NCBI GenBank assembly: GCA_030549495.1
Contig: JAUIRK010000207.1
Location: 372,001 to 436,000, forward strand
From: Nectonema munidae
Taxonomy: Eukaryota > Nematomorpha > Nectonematoida > Nectonematidae
Reading direction: 5' to 3'
DNA: 64,000 nucleotides
Position numbers and translations under genes: made by a program. Positions 1 through 12,800 of the stretch are shown piece after piece; within the stretch, counting starts at the first letter, position 1; each line of letters starts with the position of its first letter. The notes under the pieces are model-generated. The model did not search any database. It was given only the letters and a program-made list of their open reading frames with translations, and was not told the DNA's origin.

Positions 1-2175
1 CTCTCCCAAACGTTTGAGCCATTCGTTTGCATCTATTTACACACCCTCCTCAAAAAGAAGAATTGACTTGTCGTTTTATTGCGCGTAAGATGTGCCTTTT
101 TTTCATTTAATCCACTTTTAAATAATAATAATAATAATAATGCGCCATTATTTTCGTCACTACACTTTAATCGGATAGCGGATTTGTGTGGTATACTCAT
201 TGTTTTTGGGATTTGTGTGTTTGAAAGTGAGAATTGAAGTGTGAGGGCTAGAGTTTTTAAATGTAATATTCTTCTACTAAGGAATGTTGTAGGAAACGAG
301 CAATGGTGGGTCGTTTGGTTTCACCAATGTAAATCTCGTTGCATACATTAGAGGTGATTTGATATATGAGGTTTTTCTTTTGGCAGCCATGATTTTCAAT
401 GCATTTACAGAAACTTCAGTGGGAATGTATTGGCAAAGGAGTACTTCTTTTGGAAAGAAGTAATTTGCGAGTTAGAGGAGTTTTGATTGTAATTAATTTT
501 TGAATTTTACGTTTTACTGCGCTGTGAATAGGAGGGCGAGAAAGGGGGATCTTTGGTCCATGGGGTTGGCGTGTTTCAGTGAAGAGATATTTTATATGAC
601 TTTCAGGATCGGTGTTTGAGTTGGAGTGAAATTCATTTAACCATTCGTGTAGAAGGTTTATAGGGTAATTGTTGTTTTGGTAGAGTTTAATCAAGGTATT
701 GTAGTCTTTAGTGAGTAGTTCTTGAGTATTATTAAGTGACAGTATTCTGTGTAAGTGTCCGAGAAAGGTGGATTTCTTTATAGATTCAGAGTGTACAGAG
801 AAGTAGTCAATAGTAACAGATTTTTTACTACGTTTGACATAAAGTGAATGTGTAATAAAGAAATTGGAGTCAACTGTTAAAAAAACATCCAAAAAGGCCG
901 AGGAAGTAGTGACATTTTTCTCAATGATGAATTGGATGTTTTTGTCTAAGGAATTTGCGTATTGAAAAAAGAAGTGGAGTTCATTCCCGTGTGGGAGTCC
1001 AGATGAAGAAAATGTCATCGGCATTGAGGCATCATGATTTAGAGGGGAAAACCAATTTCATTAGGTTGTTATTATGAAGAAGAATATTGTTATGGAGAGT
1101 AAATTCCCCTATATCTTTGAGGAATGGAAGGAAAGGTTTCATGTTCGAAATGTGTGATGTTTACTTTATTCAGATTGTTTTTAATGGTGTTGATAACAAG
1201 AGTTGAGAGTGTTTCTAGTGGAATAGATTTGAACAGGTCAGTTACGTCAGAGCTTTCTAATAAAGAGTTAGGAGTTAGACGTTTTTGGAGAATCTTTTTA
1301 CAGAGGAAGTCTTTAGTGCTTGTTAAAGAGTAGGGTAGGAGTTTATGAAGATTTGCTAATGTTTTGTTTAACAGCCAATTATATTTTTCGTGGGTCCCTT
1401 TATGGGTTTTAGGAACGCCGTATATTGAGGCATATATATTGTATATTTGTAGTAGAAATTATGTGTTCAGCTTTATAGAATGATGTGCTTTAGATATTTT
1501 CTTGAAGATTTTTTGGTTAGAAAGTTACTTTGTGATTTCTGTGTCGTAAGCTGAAGTGTTAAGGGCGACTAATTCTCCACCTTTATCGGATCCGCGGAAT
1601 GTTAGATCTTTTTGTTTCTTCAATGCATGGATTTCACATAATTCATTGTTGGTTATATTTGAGGGAGGTGAGAAGTTATTATTAGGGAGAGAAGTGTTAT
1701 AACCTTCTATTTCGGCAAATGCCTCTTCTTTATTGGGAATAGAGGTAGGACATTTATTTGTCTGATGGAAAGGATTCTTTGATTTAAAAAGTTTGATTTA
1801 AAACGGTTAAACTGTGAGTCGTGGGGGTTAGAAAAAATAATTCTTCCACAAAACTTTTTGCTTCCTCTTTCAAACAACGAAGAAAGGCCGTTCAACTTTA
1901 TGTTGTTATCCTGAAGGTGAAGAGTAAATTTTGGGCCTTTGTTAAGTTTTGTGTTGGTTTTGAGAGGATGATTAGAAAGGTTTGTGTTTTGGGAAGTAGG
2001 GGATAATTTTGAATGTTTTGGAGATTTTTCTTTTCTTTTTCTTGAAGAGGGAAAGATATTTAAAGATATAGGAAACAAAGTTTATTAAAAAGTGCATTTT
2101 CAACGGGAAAGAGATGTGATTAAGGATTCTGCAAATAAGTTCAAATTTGAAGTTAAAATTAAATGATGTTCTCAA
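1..2175 (-). mobile_element. Penelope-like retroelement relic with GIY-YIG endonuclease
   Basis: Read on the minus strand, this stretch has the order of an endonuclease-bearing Penelope-like element. A basic N-terminal region (about 2078-1707) comes first, then reverse-transcriptase blocks including SDKGGELVAL (about 1600) and YGVPKTHKG (about 1420). The RT continues through 1024-416, with FLDVFLTVDSNFF and a histidine/arginine-rich block typical of Penelope RTs. A GIY-YIG-type domain follows (about 410-280), visible as LIYQITSNVC, then EIYIGETKRP, then an RxxxH-like end. Penelope-like elements copy RNA into DNA at nicked chromosome sites. The copy is broken and looks moderately old. It may continue past the left edge of the window. 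The family call is confident; the exact clade is not. Confidence 0.82.
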
Positions 2176-2858
2176 TAATAATATTTTTATGATTATAAAA
2201 AAATATATTGTGAGAAAAAATATTAAAAATTTTTTTTTGTATAATTATACAATCTCTAATCCCCTTACTTTTTTCATTTAGCCTAATATAGTCTGTCGCG
2301 AGTCAATATTTTGTCGATAAATCATTTCATATTCTTTGCTAAAATGATGTTGTTCACATCGATGTGTGAATTCAGACATCTAGCCAAAAAACGGTTCTTT
2401 ATTTTTCCATGATTTGAGATGATTCGTCCATGAAATTGAAAAAGCGAAAAATAAAATAATGTCAAGATTCACTGATTTTTTTGAAATTGATAACGTGATG
2501 TCATTCATCTGAATAATTTCATATGTTATGTTATTCATTCATGTTGAAATTTCACATATTTCATCCAAATTTTTTTTCTTTATTTGATGTAAACCAAGTT
2601 GATTTTATAATGAAAATAATACAATTTAAGAATTATGTCGAGATGAAGAGACAAACATTTCCAACCATTTATGCAAAAATACTCATGGAGATTTTCCATA
2701 ACGAATGTAGCACAAAATTTGTTATATTTATTATATTATATTATAAAAATTAATTCAGAAATCAAATTTCGGATAATCACTTCGATGACTGTCTTTGATT
2801 GGCTTCTTTATCAATAGAGTCTGATTTTGAAAGTATCGCAAAATCCAAGCGGTGTCAG
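2176..2858. other. AT-rich stretch, nothing recognised
   Basis: No exon, repeat terminus or RNA gene is recognisable here. The short open frames have unstructured, compositionally biased translations. Confidence 0.5.
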
Positions 2859-3367
2859 CTACTGCTCAAAACCGTTTGGGGTGGTTAGTAAACATGGTTC
2901 AGTTCGAAGCGCTTCTTTAGTGTAGCTGAAGTCTGATATGAACCTGACGTTTTCATCCCTTTTTGGCACTAGAAAAATTGGTGAGGTAATGAGCGCCTTG
3001 CAGACAGTTTTGATTACTTTTGCTTTGATAAGCTTTGGAATCACTTCATTTTGGATGAGCTTTTTTGATCCTTCAGAGGCAGCATGAACTTTGAAAACTC
3101 TTTCAATTTTTTCTCTGTTGGCAGTGTAGCTCATTGGCGACTCTTCTCCCCATTCGTGTTCAAATTCATCATTTGACTCCGGCTATCCAAACTAACGCTG
3201 TCTGTAGTCTTTGCAACTTCTACTTCTTCCTCCGTAGGAGATTCGAATGGAGGATAGTGGCTGAGTACCTGTGGCAAGATTTCCTTCCATACTTTAGGAT
3301 TGAACTTCTTCTTCCCTTCTAGCCATTCTATAGTAGTCACCAACCTTACTCCGATTTCACCAATCAA
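2859..3367 (-). mobile_element. Reverse-transcriptase fossil fragment (LTR- or DIRS-type)
   Basis: Two adjacent minus-strand pieces form the start of a reverse-transcriptase region. The second contains ITSPIFLVPKRDENVRFISD, which matches the conserved RT segment where a hydrophobic-P-K-[KR]-D motif is followed by R-x-I-x-D. The spacing resembles LTR or DIRS-class polymerases more than LINEs. It is short, isolated and broken. No terminal repeats or other element parts were recognised nearby, so it is an old remnant and the family cannot be fixed. Confidence 0.5.
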
Positions 3368-5335
3368 GTCAGTTTCTTTGATTTGAGTTTGATTGATTCA
3401 ATTTGAATTATTCTTTAACATTCATAACAAGCTTCTCTCATCTTGCGTCCGACAGTTTACCATATTAAAATTTTCATGAATGCTATCCTCTGTTGTATCT
3501 AATTTAGCTCTTTCTTTTTGTTTTGTATTTAAAATATCTGTTTTTCACTTTGCTTTATTTTTCCTATAAAAATCTAAATGTTTTGTTTTCAAGTGTTGAA
3601 TGAAATAATCCACTCTGGTAAAAACATTGGAGCATTCTTTGAAGCAGCATTTTATAGAAAACATTCTGAGACTCATCCTTACAGGAGTAAAGTCTCATTA
3701 ATTTACTAAATTACCTTCAGGTTACAAATGTGAAACATTTACAAAATTCATATCTTTATTCATAAGTGTATAAATACATATATTTATACAAAGTAACGTG
3801 GAGAGTAAAAGAACCCTAAAAATAATAACTTCTGGAAGCTTCAAAAAATGAAGATGTAAGCAAGACACCAAAGGAAGTTAGGAAAGCTTCTGCCCTGAAT
3901 CGTTACGCTCCTGAGTGTGTATAATGTTCACTTATTTTAAATATAGAAATGGGAGATATTGAAGCATTATATGTGATACAAAATTATTATCTCCCCAAAA
4001 ATGATGAAAATGACGAAACATTACAAATTCTTGTAAATTCGTTTCATTTTAAAAGGTGAACCATTAATTAACAAAGTTTTTCATTACAAATTACAAATGC
4101 CATAATAATAATAATAGAAATTGTTTTTTGCATTCAAAAAAATAAAATTTAAGATGATCACTGATGACCAGTTTAAGTCATAAAGTGTGTTTGATGTTAA
4201 CCCATAAATAAAAGAACCATAGAAAAATAGAATTCAATTTAAAGTTTTGTGGTTTCTAAATTTTTAGTATATTCAATAAATAATAATTTGTTAACACAAA
4301 TTTTAAAAGATCCAAACCTTTGAAATAAGGATTTGAAAACATATTAGCATCATATTTGTTAAACCCTTGATTATGCATGAGTTATTAAACAAAAATTAGA
4401 GTAAACATCTGACATTTTAATATATAGATGTGAAAAGGTGAACAAAAAAGCTACAGATCTTTATTCTAAGATGTTTGATTGAAATTAAGCTAAACAACTA
4501 AGAAAACAATGAAATCATGAAAAATGAAACGTAGTATTAACATTTCCTCCAAAACAATGAAGTTGAAATTATGAATGAAATGTGGGGTCGCCTTTCTACT
4601 TTTTCGAAAGTGTAAGAGGACACTTGAGACACGAACATTTTTGGGGTGGTAAGCAGGATATCAAGATGAGTCTTTACATTTCAAAGTCTTAAATATCAAT
4701 TTATTTGAAAATGAGAAAGTTGTAACATCTCTCCATCACCCTATATGACTTCAAAAATTTCATTTTATGGAATATATTAGGCTGCAAAAATTTGTTTAAA
4801 CATTACTAAAAATAAATATGCATAATTACACTTGAAAAACATATCTTAAACTTTTTATAAAATAAGTAAAGTGGGAGGGAGAGGTCAACTTGGGGGACAG
4901 ATCGGAAACTAGAAGGGCCATTTCTCCCTTGATCGCCACTGGCCATAAGTTTTTAAAGGTCTTCAAGAAGGTGCTTTTTTTTATAAGAAAAGGTCTTTGT
5001 AAAATTTTATGGGTTATCTTTAGTAGTACTATAAGAACATTATTTTAAATATTTTATTTTAAGCTTAAAATATTTCCTTCGGAAAAATTGAACTTAGAAA
5101 AAGGGGCTTACCATATAATAAAATTAAAAAACATCGATCATTAGATAAAAAGTTTGGGCAGGCCATATATGCAAATTTTCAAACAATATAATACCATTTC
5201 AATACTTGATTCGATTTTATTGAATTAAGTCTCAGTTTAACGTCAACTTGAAATGAAGCTTCGAGCTTTCACAGTACACGTATACCCACCCACGCCCATC
5301 TAAATTCATGACGATTCCTTTTATGCAGAGCCGTA
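3368..5335. other. AT-rich stretch, nothing recognised
   Basis: About 2 kb of low-complexity AT-rich DNA with no convincing exon, transposon domain or terminal repeat on either strand. It probably lies in an upstream intron of the dystrophin gene or between genes. Confidence 0.45.
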
Positions 5336-5707
5336 TCAAGGGATGGTGGCGCCCCACGGCAAAGGTCCTGAATGGAGCCCCTCACCCCTTGCTCTTTCTT
5401 TTCTCACTCACTCATCCCCACCCCATTCTGGCTTAAAAAGTGATTTAGAAAAAAAATGCTCACATTTTTATTAAGCCCCATGATTCAGATATATACTGAC
5501 TGAGTCGAAGACGGTCTCCATTAGATGTTCATTTTTCGTATCCATGACTTCGTCAAAACCAACACAATCGAGAACTTCTTTCTCAATGCTCATAAGAGCC
5601 AGACTTTGGATGCGGGTTTGCCCCATACTGCTCCTTAGGTAGGAAAATGAAATGGCGCCACGGGGCAATTGCCGCCCCCCACTGCCCTCCCCCTTGATAC
5701 GGCCCTG
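5336..5707. mobile_element. Short hAT element with 8-bp target duplication
   Basis: A 372-bp element starts CAGAGCCGTATCAAGGG and ends CCCTTGATACGGCCCTG. These are inverted terminal repeats of about 17 bp with one mismatch. It is flanked by identical 8-bp copies of CTTTTATG at 5328-5335 and 5708-5715, the target-site size made by hAT transposases. Inside, on the minus strand (5668-5471), a remnant contains QSLALMSIEKEVLD. This resembles the C-terminal dimerisation end of hAT/ZMYM-type transposases, so the copy looks like an internal-deletion derivative of an autonomous parent. Confidence 0.9.
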
Positions 5708-6724
5708 CTTTTATGCAATGCAAAGCAATCAGCAGTAACACTTAGTAGAAAATAAGAAACGGAATTTTTTTAAAAATATTCTCTTTTAAATTTAATTCCT
5801 TTTTTTGATTTCTTTGAAACACTTGAATGCAATGCCACTATAACTCTCAAATTTATATTCGTTTGTCGTTCTGCGATGTGAATGATATATATATATATAT
5901 ATGTATATTATATAAATTTAAAGTTATCAAAAACAAAATACTATAACTATTTTCACAATATACATATACATAGTTGTACATTATTATATATACGTGTGTG
6001 TCTGTGTGCTTTAATGTTGATTTAAGAGATAAAAAATTTTATTGAAGAAATCAATACAATGATTTAATTGCACAATCAGAATTTAAAAATTATTGCCATC
6101 ATATTAATTAACTGTCACTTTCTTTCTCATGCGCGCCATAACGACCAATAGGTTTTCAACGTGGAAGGACTAGTTTGTGTTTTGTGTTCTAATTATGCGT
6201 ACATGTGATTCTTGTTTCATTTTTTCATTTCATTTAATCCTCGCTGACATGAACAAGAGTGAAACAAGTAAGTCCTCATTTTTTCCATATGGCATGTATA
6301 TTGAAGAATAGCTATTTGTTCCTTTTAAAAATAATAATCTGGTAGATAAGGCCAAACTCAATGTTGAAAACACCAAATTTGGATGAATTTTTCGCAAACT
6401 AAGAAAAATAGTTCTTGTTTTGGTTAGAACATCCGATCCTAAAATTCGAAATTTTCTTTGTTCTTTCTTACCTTCGTCTTCGACTAAAAAAGGGTGCATT
6501 CATGATTACAAAAATTGAACCTTTTTTCTTTTAGCGGTTTTCTCAGAATAGGCGAATCGCCCACTTTTCACCAAAAGTGCAATTCAATTGGCCACTTTTT
6601 TTAAAAAAAAAAGTTATTCGAATATATTTAAGAGACTGTTTTTTGCATGAGAATTTAATCGTGTAAAAATGTCAACCAAAGAGAAAATTTTTCTAATCAT
6701 AAACATGAACTGAGAAAACAAATA
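5708..6724. other. AT-rich stretch with TA and TG simple repeats
   Basis: It contains a TA tract at about 5884-5903 and TG-rich runs near 5993-6009. No gene or element terminus was recognised. Confidence 0.5.
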
Positions 6725-8500
6725 TTCTTCAGAATTAAAGGCTTAAACTCAAAATAGAAGAATGGGAATCAAACCTTAAGCACTTTGGGGAAGAAAATTT
6801 TGAGGAAGTCTTATTGAACTTAAATGGAATTAGAAAAAGAGTTAAACTTCTAATTTTACGCCACCTACTGCTACTTTTTCTTCCAATACTACATTTGGTA
6901 TTTGGGTTGAAACTTAAACAGCACCTACACTTAAAATTTGTTGTATTTATCAAACTGCGCTTAATGTTTGAGCATTTTTTATGCACCCACTTATTGCAAT
7001 CTACACAAAGAATAGAGTTTCTTTTAACTCTTTTTTCGCAAACTCCGCATGGATCTATTTTGGAAACTGTGTTCTCAGTACCCTTAAAAGAATCGCTAAT
7101 TTTCATCCACTTGGTTTTGCTAGTGTTTATTCTTAAACCTTTTTTCTCTAGTGTCTCATAACATGTGCTAATCTTTTTACTTAATTCTTCAGAAGATTCT
7201 TCTATTAATACTATATCATCTGCCTATAAAATCTCACTCGTATCTTCTTTAATTAAATCCTTAAGAATTTCATCAAAAATGATATTAAATAAAAAGGGGC
7301 TTAAAATCGAACCTTGATCTAAGCCTACTTTTATTTTAAACTTACTAAAAATTGAATTATTAATTTATAAAAGTGTCCTCGCTTTTGTACAAGGCCATAA
7401 TGGCCCTTACTAGTCTTTCATTTACCCCTTTTCTTCTCAAAGACCACTCAATGAGACTTCTAGAAACGGAGTCAAAAGCTTTCTTCAGGTCTATAAAAGC
7501 AAGATGCAGACTATGCCCATTTCTTGCTCTCTTTTCGATAACCTGTCTAATAATAAAAATAGCGTCATTTGTGCTCTTGCCCGGCATAAAACCGAATTGG
7601 ATTTTACATACTCTTTTTTAGTCTATTAAATAGAATTCTTTCTACTATTTTCATTTCATGTTCTAGTAGTTTTATTGTTCCCTAATTTGAACAATTTGTT
7701 ATAGTTCCTTTGCCTTTATATAATGGTATTAATAAACTTTTATTCCAGGTTTTTGGAATAGAAGCTCCGTCTCAAATATATTTTGAACGATGACTTTTAA
7801 AACTTTATCTTATTATATATCCAGCTGATTTATTTGCTTTCATTTGGTCAAAAGCACAAATGACTTCATCAAGAGACACAGCTTCGCAAGCTCCTTCAAC
7901 TTTATGGACCGCATCCAGATTTCCTAACTCATTTTCATTATTAAAGATAACTTTAGAAAAATGCGACCAGGCGTTTAACTTATCCACTAAATTACTAACT
8001 AAATATCCATCTTTATTAACTATACAAGGAATCCCAACTACGTTTTGGTTTAACTTTCTGTTTTGCTTAACTATTTTGAAAACATCATTAGTTGTTTTGC
8101 GTTCATTCTCTTCTTTTAATTGTAAAATTCTCTCTTTTTTACTCTTCTGATAATTTTTTTACATCTATTTTTTGCATTTTTATACTCTATTTGTCTCTCT
8201 TTAGTTTTATCTAACTGGTAAGCTCTAAATGCTTTTCTTTTTACATCTATACATTCCTTAACCTCATTACTCCACCAAAACCAAGTTACCTTATTTTTGT
8301 TTTTTAAAAACTTAGTTTTACCTAAAACTTTCTCTCCTATTCTTACCATGTTATCTTTAATTTTGTCTAATTTATTATTTCCGTTTTCTAATACACCATT
8401 TGTTTTTACTTGTTTAATAAACTCGTTTTTTATATTTTCGTCTTTTAATCTCCAAACTTTTAATTTAAAGTTTTAATTTTTCTTATTTTCTTGTGTAAAT
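6725..8500 (-). mobile_element. Non-LTR retrotransposon (LINE) relic, ORF2 part
   Basis: Minus-strand pieces appear in the order of a LINE ORF2. First comes a post-endonuclease linker with TWFWWSNEVKECIDVKRKAF (8349-8116). The segment before the RT follows (7987-7805), with VSLDEVICAFDQMKANKSAG. The RT core (7587-7360) has MPGKSTNDAIF and AFIDLKKAFDSVSRS, and an ADDIVLIEESSEEL-like catalytic block lies near 7220. A C-terminal cysteine-histidine cluster at about 7060-6890 has CGVC, CVDC, WVHKKC and CRCC. Several frameshifts and stops separate the pieces and the endonuclease is missing, so this is a dead, 5'-truncated copy. The C-terminal zinc cluster is known from several LINE clades; I cannot choose one. 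Confidence 0.85.
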
Positions 8501-9611
8501 TTTTTTCTTGATAACATATATCAGCAATAATTAAACTAATCTCTCAGAAAAGTTTTGGTATTGATTAAGAATTTTCGAGTGTGCTGGTAAAAGCGTATCA
8601 TCAACCTCAGAGTGGAAAAAACGCGTTTAGGAATAAAAAGGCAAACACTACATCATACCATCTTGCAGCAAAAAGACAGACATCATATCAACGACATTTT
8701 TCACTCATCATACTGCATACTGAATACTATCTTGTCATATAGTCCTAAAACAAGAACATAGTGTTATATAACCATCTTAGTTATATTTTTTACAGTGTTC
8801 CAAAAATAAAATTTCCCAAAATTTTTAATAAAAAAAAAAAATTTTTTTCCTTAATTACGAAAAAACTAACGAATAGCAAGGAAAACTTTTTAATATTTGG
8901 GGTAAATTTTTTTAATCGAAAATATGTAAAATTTTAATTAACAAAGCGAACAAAAATAAGTAGATACGGAAAAATTGTAAAGATTCCAATGAAAAAAGGA
9001 AATGTCCACAATTTGACATGTGAGTCAGTTTTTGGCTGAATGAAAAATGTTAAAGAAGAAATGTTGAGCTTAAAACAAAACAAAGTAAAAATATACGAAA
9101 TATTTGAGTATATGAAAGTCTTAAATGTTTGCTTACATGCTGGTATCACATATTCTTTCAAAACATAACTTTAAATTTTGCATTATTTTTACTTTATTGC
9201 TCTCACCACTATTCGCAAAGCACAGGCGAAGACCCGTTCAGAAATATTCTGCTAATTTTTGAATATACTTCCCATTAAATTATGCAAAAGGTTTTTCAGA
9301 TATAAGTAGAAAGGATTATACAAAAGTTAATCTGTTAAAGTAATTTTATTCAATGGGTTAGAAAAATGCTTAAATTCTAAACCGATTTAAAGGTAGGAGC
9401 AGTGACTATAAACTAATAAAAGCAAACGTACTTCGGGTTTACTGCTTGTTGTAAACGAGAAAGTTTGTAGTGGATTCGAATGCAAGAGCTTGTGCTAGGA
9501 GGAATCTAAACAACGTTACACAGACCTACTATAAAATCATCTATATAAAGAGAAATATCTATTCATCATAACAGACATATAACAATACGTGACTAATTTT
9601 TGTCGTTTCAG
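8501..9611. other. Presumed dystrophin intron sequence
   Basis: AT-rich DNA ending in a pyrimidine-rich acceptor (TTTTTGTCGTTTCAG) at 9611. No earlier dystrophin exon was found here. The first exon seen begins with the third base of a codon, so coding exons must lie further upstream. Confidence 0.5.
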
Positions 9612-9871
9612 ATACAATTTACGAAATTCTCTCGAAGAATACACAGTTCTGTCCTTCAAGCTCGATGATTTGATTGATTGGGTCAGATACAAAAACGTCG
9701 AGTTAGAGTCCATCCTTCATCAAAAGCACCAAAGCAAAGAGAGTGTTTGCCAAGAAATCTCCTTTTTAAGCAAAATCTCGGAAGAGCTAAATTCTAAAGC
9801 CTGTGAAATTGATGAAAGTGTTGGAAATGCTCTTCAAATGATTTCTTCAAGCAACCCCAACAATGATAATG
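9612..9871 (+). CDS. DMD: Dystrophin exon 1 of those visible: spectrin-like repeat
   Basis: The acceptor is TTTCAG and the donor follows AATGATAATG. The exon starts with a codon's third base and ends in phase 1. It encodes FKLDDLIDWVRYKNVELES, a helix with the tryptophan usual in spectrin repeats. Confidence 0.85.
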
Positions 9872-12800
9872 GTGACCCATTTTTGATAAATCATCATCTT
9901 TAACATATGCAGCAGGATATAGGCTAATAATATAGGCTCTAACTGAGCAAAGATAAAATAAAGCACACATAATTATAATTTTTAAGCTATAAATTATCTA
10001 CAATTTGAAAAGTATCCCCCTTTTAAAAAATGTTGACGTTTGGAGACGTCTAGATAGCCATTATAATTTAACTTAATTAGGTAGAGCATAAAAAATTTAA
10101 AAAAAAAGAAAGAAAATTACGTACGCATTAATTTATGTCTGTATTGATTAGCTATCTCTATCTCTCTCTCTCTCTATGGTCATTTTGTGAGTTTGTTAAT
10201 TATTTAGTTTCTTATTAGCTTTTTCTACAACTTTCAACATTTTGCTTCCTAGATAACTTACGTATGTCAGAAATTTTTCCATTGACATTCTCTTTCAAGA
10301 GTATGGATTTCTGGTTCAAGCTTTTTTCGAACATAGTTTCCCCCTTAATGTTAAGAAATGGTGTGAGGATATTAAATCATTTTAAAAGATATTTTCCAAA
10401 TATAAAAATTTGATTTGTTTAGAAAAGCAGAACACTTTAGAGCGTCAAGTACGAATTCTGCAGAGAAAGTGGACCCACCTGAAAGACATCTTTCAGGCAC
10501 GTTTTCAGAGTTTGCTAAAAATTCAATGCGTAAGTATCTGAATCTTTTAAAATTTTTTACATTTTCCATTTGCTCAAATGAGGCAATGTGAAATTAGAAG
10601 GAATGCAAATATTTTTATATGTGAAATCAATTAGACTTTTACAAATTTTTCAGAAAATAGATGAATTTGAAATTGAAAAGGAAAAAATAAGGCAAAGTTT
10701 GGAAAAGCTTCAAACCTGGCTTGATGACATTTCTAAAGATCTTACCGTCATATCCCTCACCAAAAAATACGAATATGAAGTAACAACTATATTTCTTTTA
10801 TCTCTTCCCGTGCTTTGCTTTTCTAAAACATAAATGAGCTATCAGCTAGCCACCAAAGTCTCTGTCCTAGGTGCATTAATCAATTTACAAAATAAACTTG
10901 ACCTCATTTTTTTCTAAAAAGTTTTTTTCTTCTAATAAATACAAAAAGTTAAATGGTATAAATTACAGAGAAATGTCATTCAAAAACTCCATATGTTTTT
11001 ACGCTTATCACATCGTTGTCACTATACATATTGTACACATAGACCAGTGGATCCCAACCTTTTTTATTCCGTTCCCCCTTTTCCAGTCACTTTTTTACCT
11101 GTGGACCCCTACAACTGAATAGTTTAAGCCAACAAAATTAATCAAAGATTTTTATGCAAAAAATGATTCTAGTCATCTGATTAAATCTTATGCTTATTCA
11201 TATGAAATCAGAGAAAGCGTAAAGCCTGACATAAAATGTGAATAAAATTTTTTTCCAATTAAAATATAAATTTTTCAAAAATATTGTAACTAATAAAAAG
11301 GATATATAAAGATTCAAAATATGAAACTTTAAAAAAGGGAAGAAAATATTTATTTAAAAAAGCTCTAAATATATATATTTATATTGATTTGGAAAATAGA
11401 AGTATATTAAAGGAGATTCAGCATAAGTAGTTTGAAGTAGAATTTCCATGGACCCCTTGAAATTCTTCTATGGACCCCTAGGGGTCCATGGACCCCCGGT
11501 TGGGAACCACTGACATAGACTCTATGCCTAAAACGTTGAAACAAGGTTTTCTTCGTGTATATTAACAGCTATGTAAAGTTTGGTGATTTTACATTTTGTC
11601 CAAAAAAAGTTATAATAGCCCATTTTTTTTGCAAAAACGTATATATAATGTATAATAATAATAATAATTTTATTTACAAAAGTACGATAACTTAAAATTA
11701 ATTGAAAAGTGAAATTTGGAAGAAACTTTCATGAGTGTAATCCTTGAAGAACCAAAGAGAAAAAAATTAGAAAGAAGGATCTTTTGAAGATCAGCATTCA
11801 ACCGCTTGAAGACTATATATATATATAGTCTTTCTTATATAGTGACTTTTGCTTTTGAAGAATAGGAAATGCCTTCGAAGCTTTGCCAAGCTATCAATAT
11901 ACAAATATAATTTATTTCAATAGAAATTTTATAACAGAATATAAAAGGAAATGCAAATTTGGTAAAATAAATTCTGCTTTTTGCCTCCTTTGATTTGTCA
12001 CTCCTTTGAATTTTCGTATTTTTATCACTCGTTTTTCATTTTTGGAAAATGCTTTCACTAAAATATCTACCTGCAGTGACGTATCTTTTATGAAACAAAT
12101 TTGCGTAAGCTTTAGGGCAGTGGTTCCCAACCTTTTTTAGTTTGCGGAACCCTTGGCGAGCCTTTTAAAAATTCCTGGCATCATTTGAGGAAAAACTTAT
12201 TTAAAATTTCTATAGTTTTTTTATTATAATTATTTTATTTCTACATCTGCATTGATGCAACAATACCTTATACAGAGATCATATAAAAAAATTTATACTG
12301 ATCCTACTATCACAAAAAATATAATAATACAAATATGTAATGTTAAGTTTTAAAGTAGTTGCCCGATTTTGGCGGCATCCTTAAAAAATCTTACGACACC
12401 CTTTAGTGCCGCGGCACACCGGTTGGGAATCACTGTTTTATAGGGCTTACGATCAAAGGGACCTGTGAAGAAGCTTAATTTGTAATAAAATTTCAAAAAA
12501 AATTGTTTTTAAGTGTTCGATTTTAAAATAAAGCCATTTTTATGATAGGATCAGAGATGGTTTTGTTGAATTACGTAACCTGATATTTTTCTGGATCACA
12601 AAGGGCATTTTAAATATACATGTCATTTTTATAACATCACAGTTTACAAAATAATGAACAAAAATTTAATCATTTAGTGATACGTGTGGCTTTTTTCAAG
12701 AAGTCACGGTTAAACTACAAGTAGACCCTAATTTTCTCAAATATTACAGGCTCTCTCAAAATGTCATTGACCCCACTTCTTTAAACTTATTCAAGAATTT

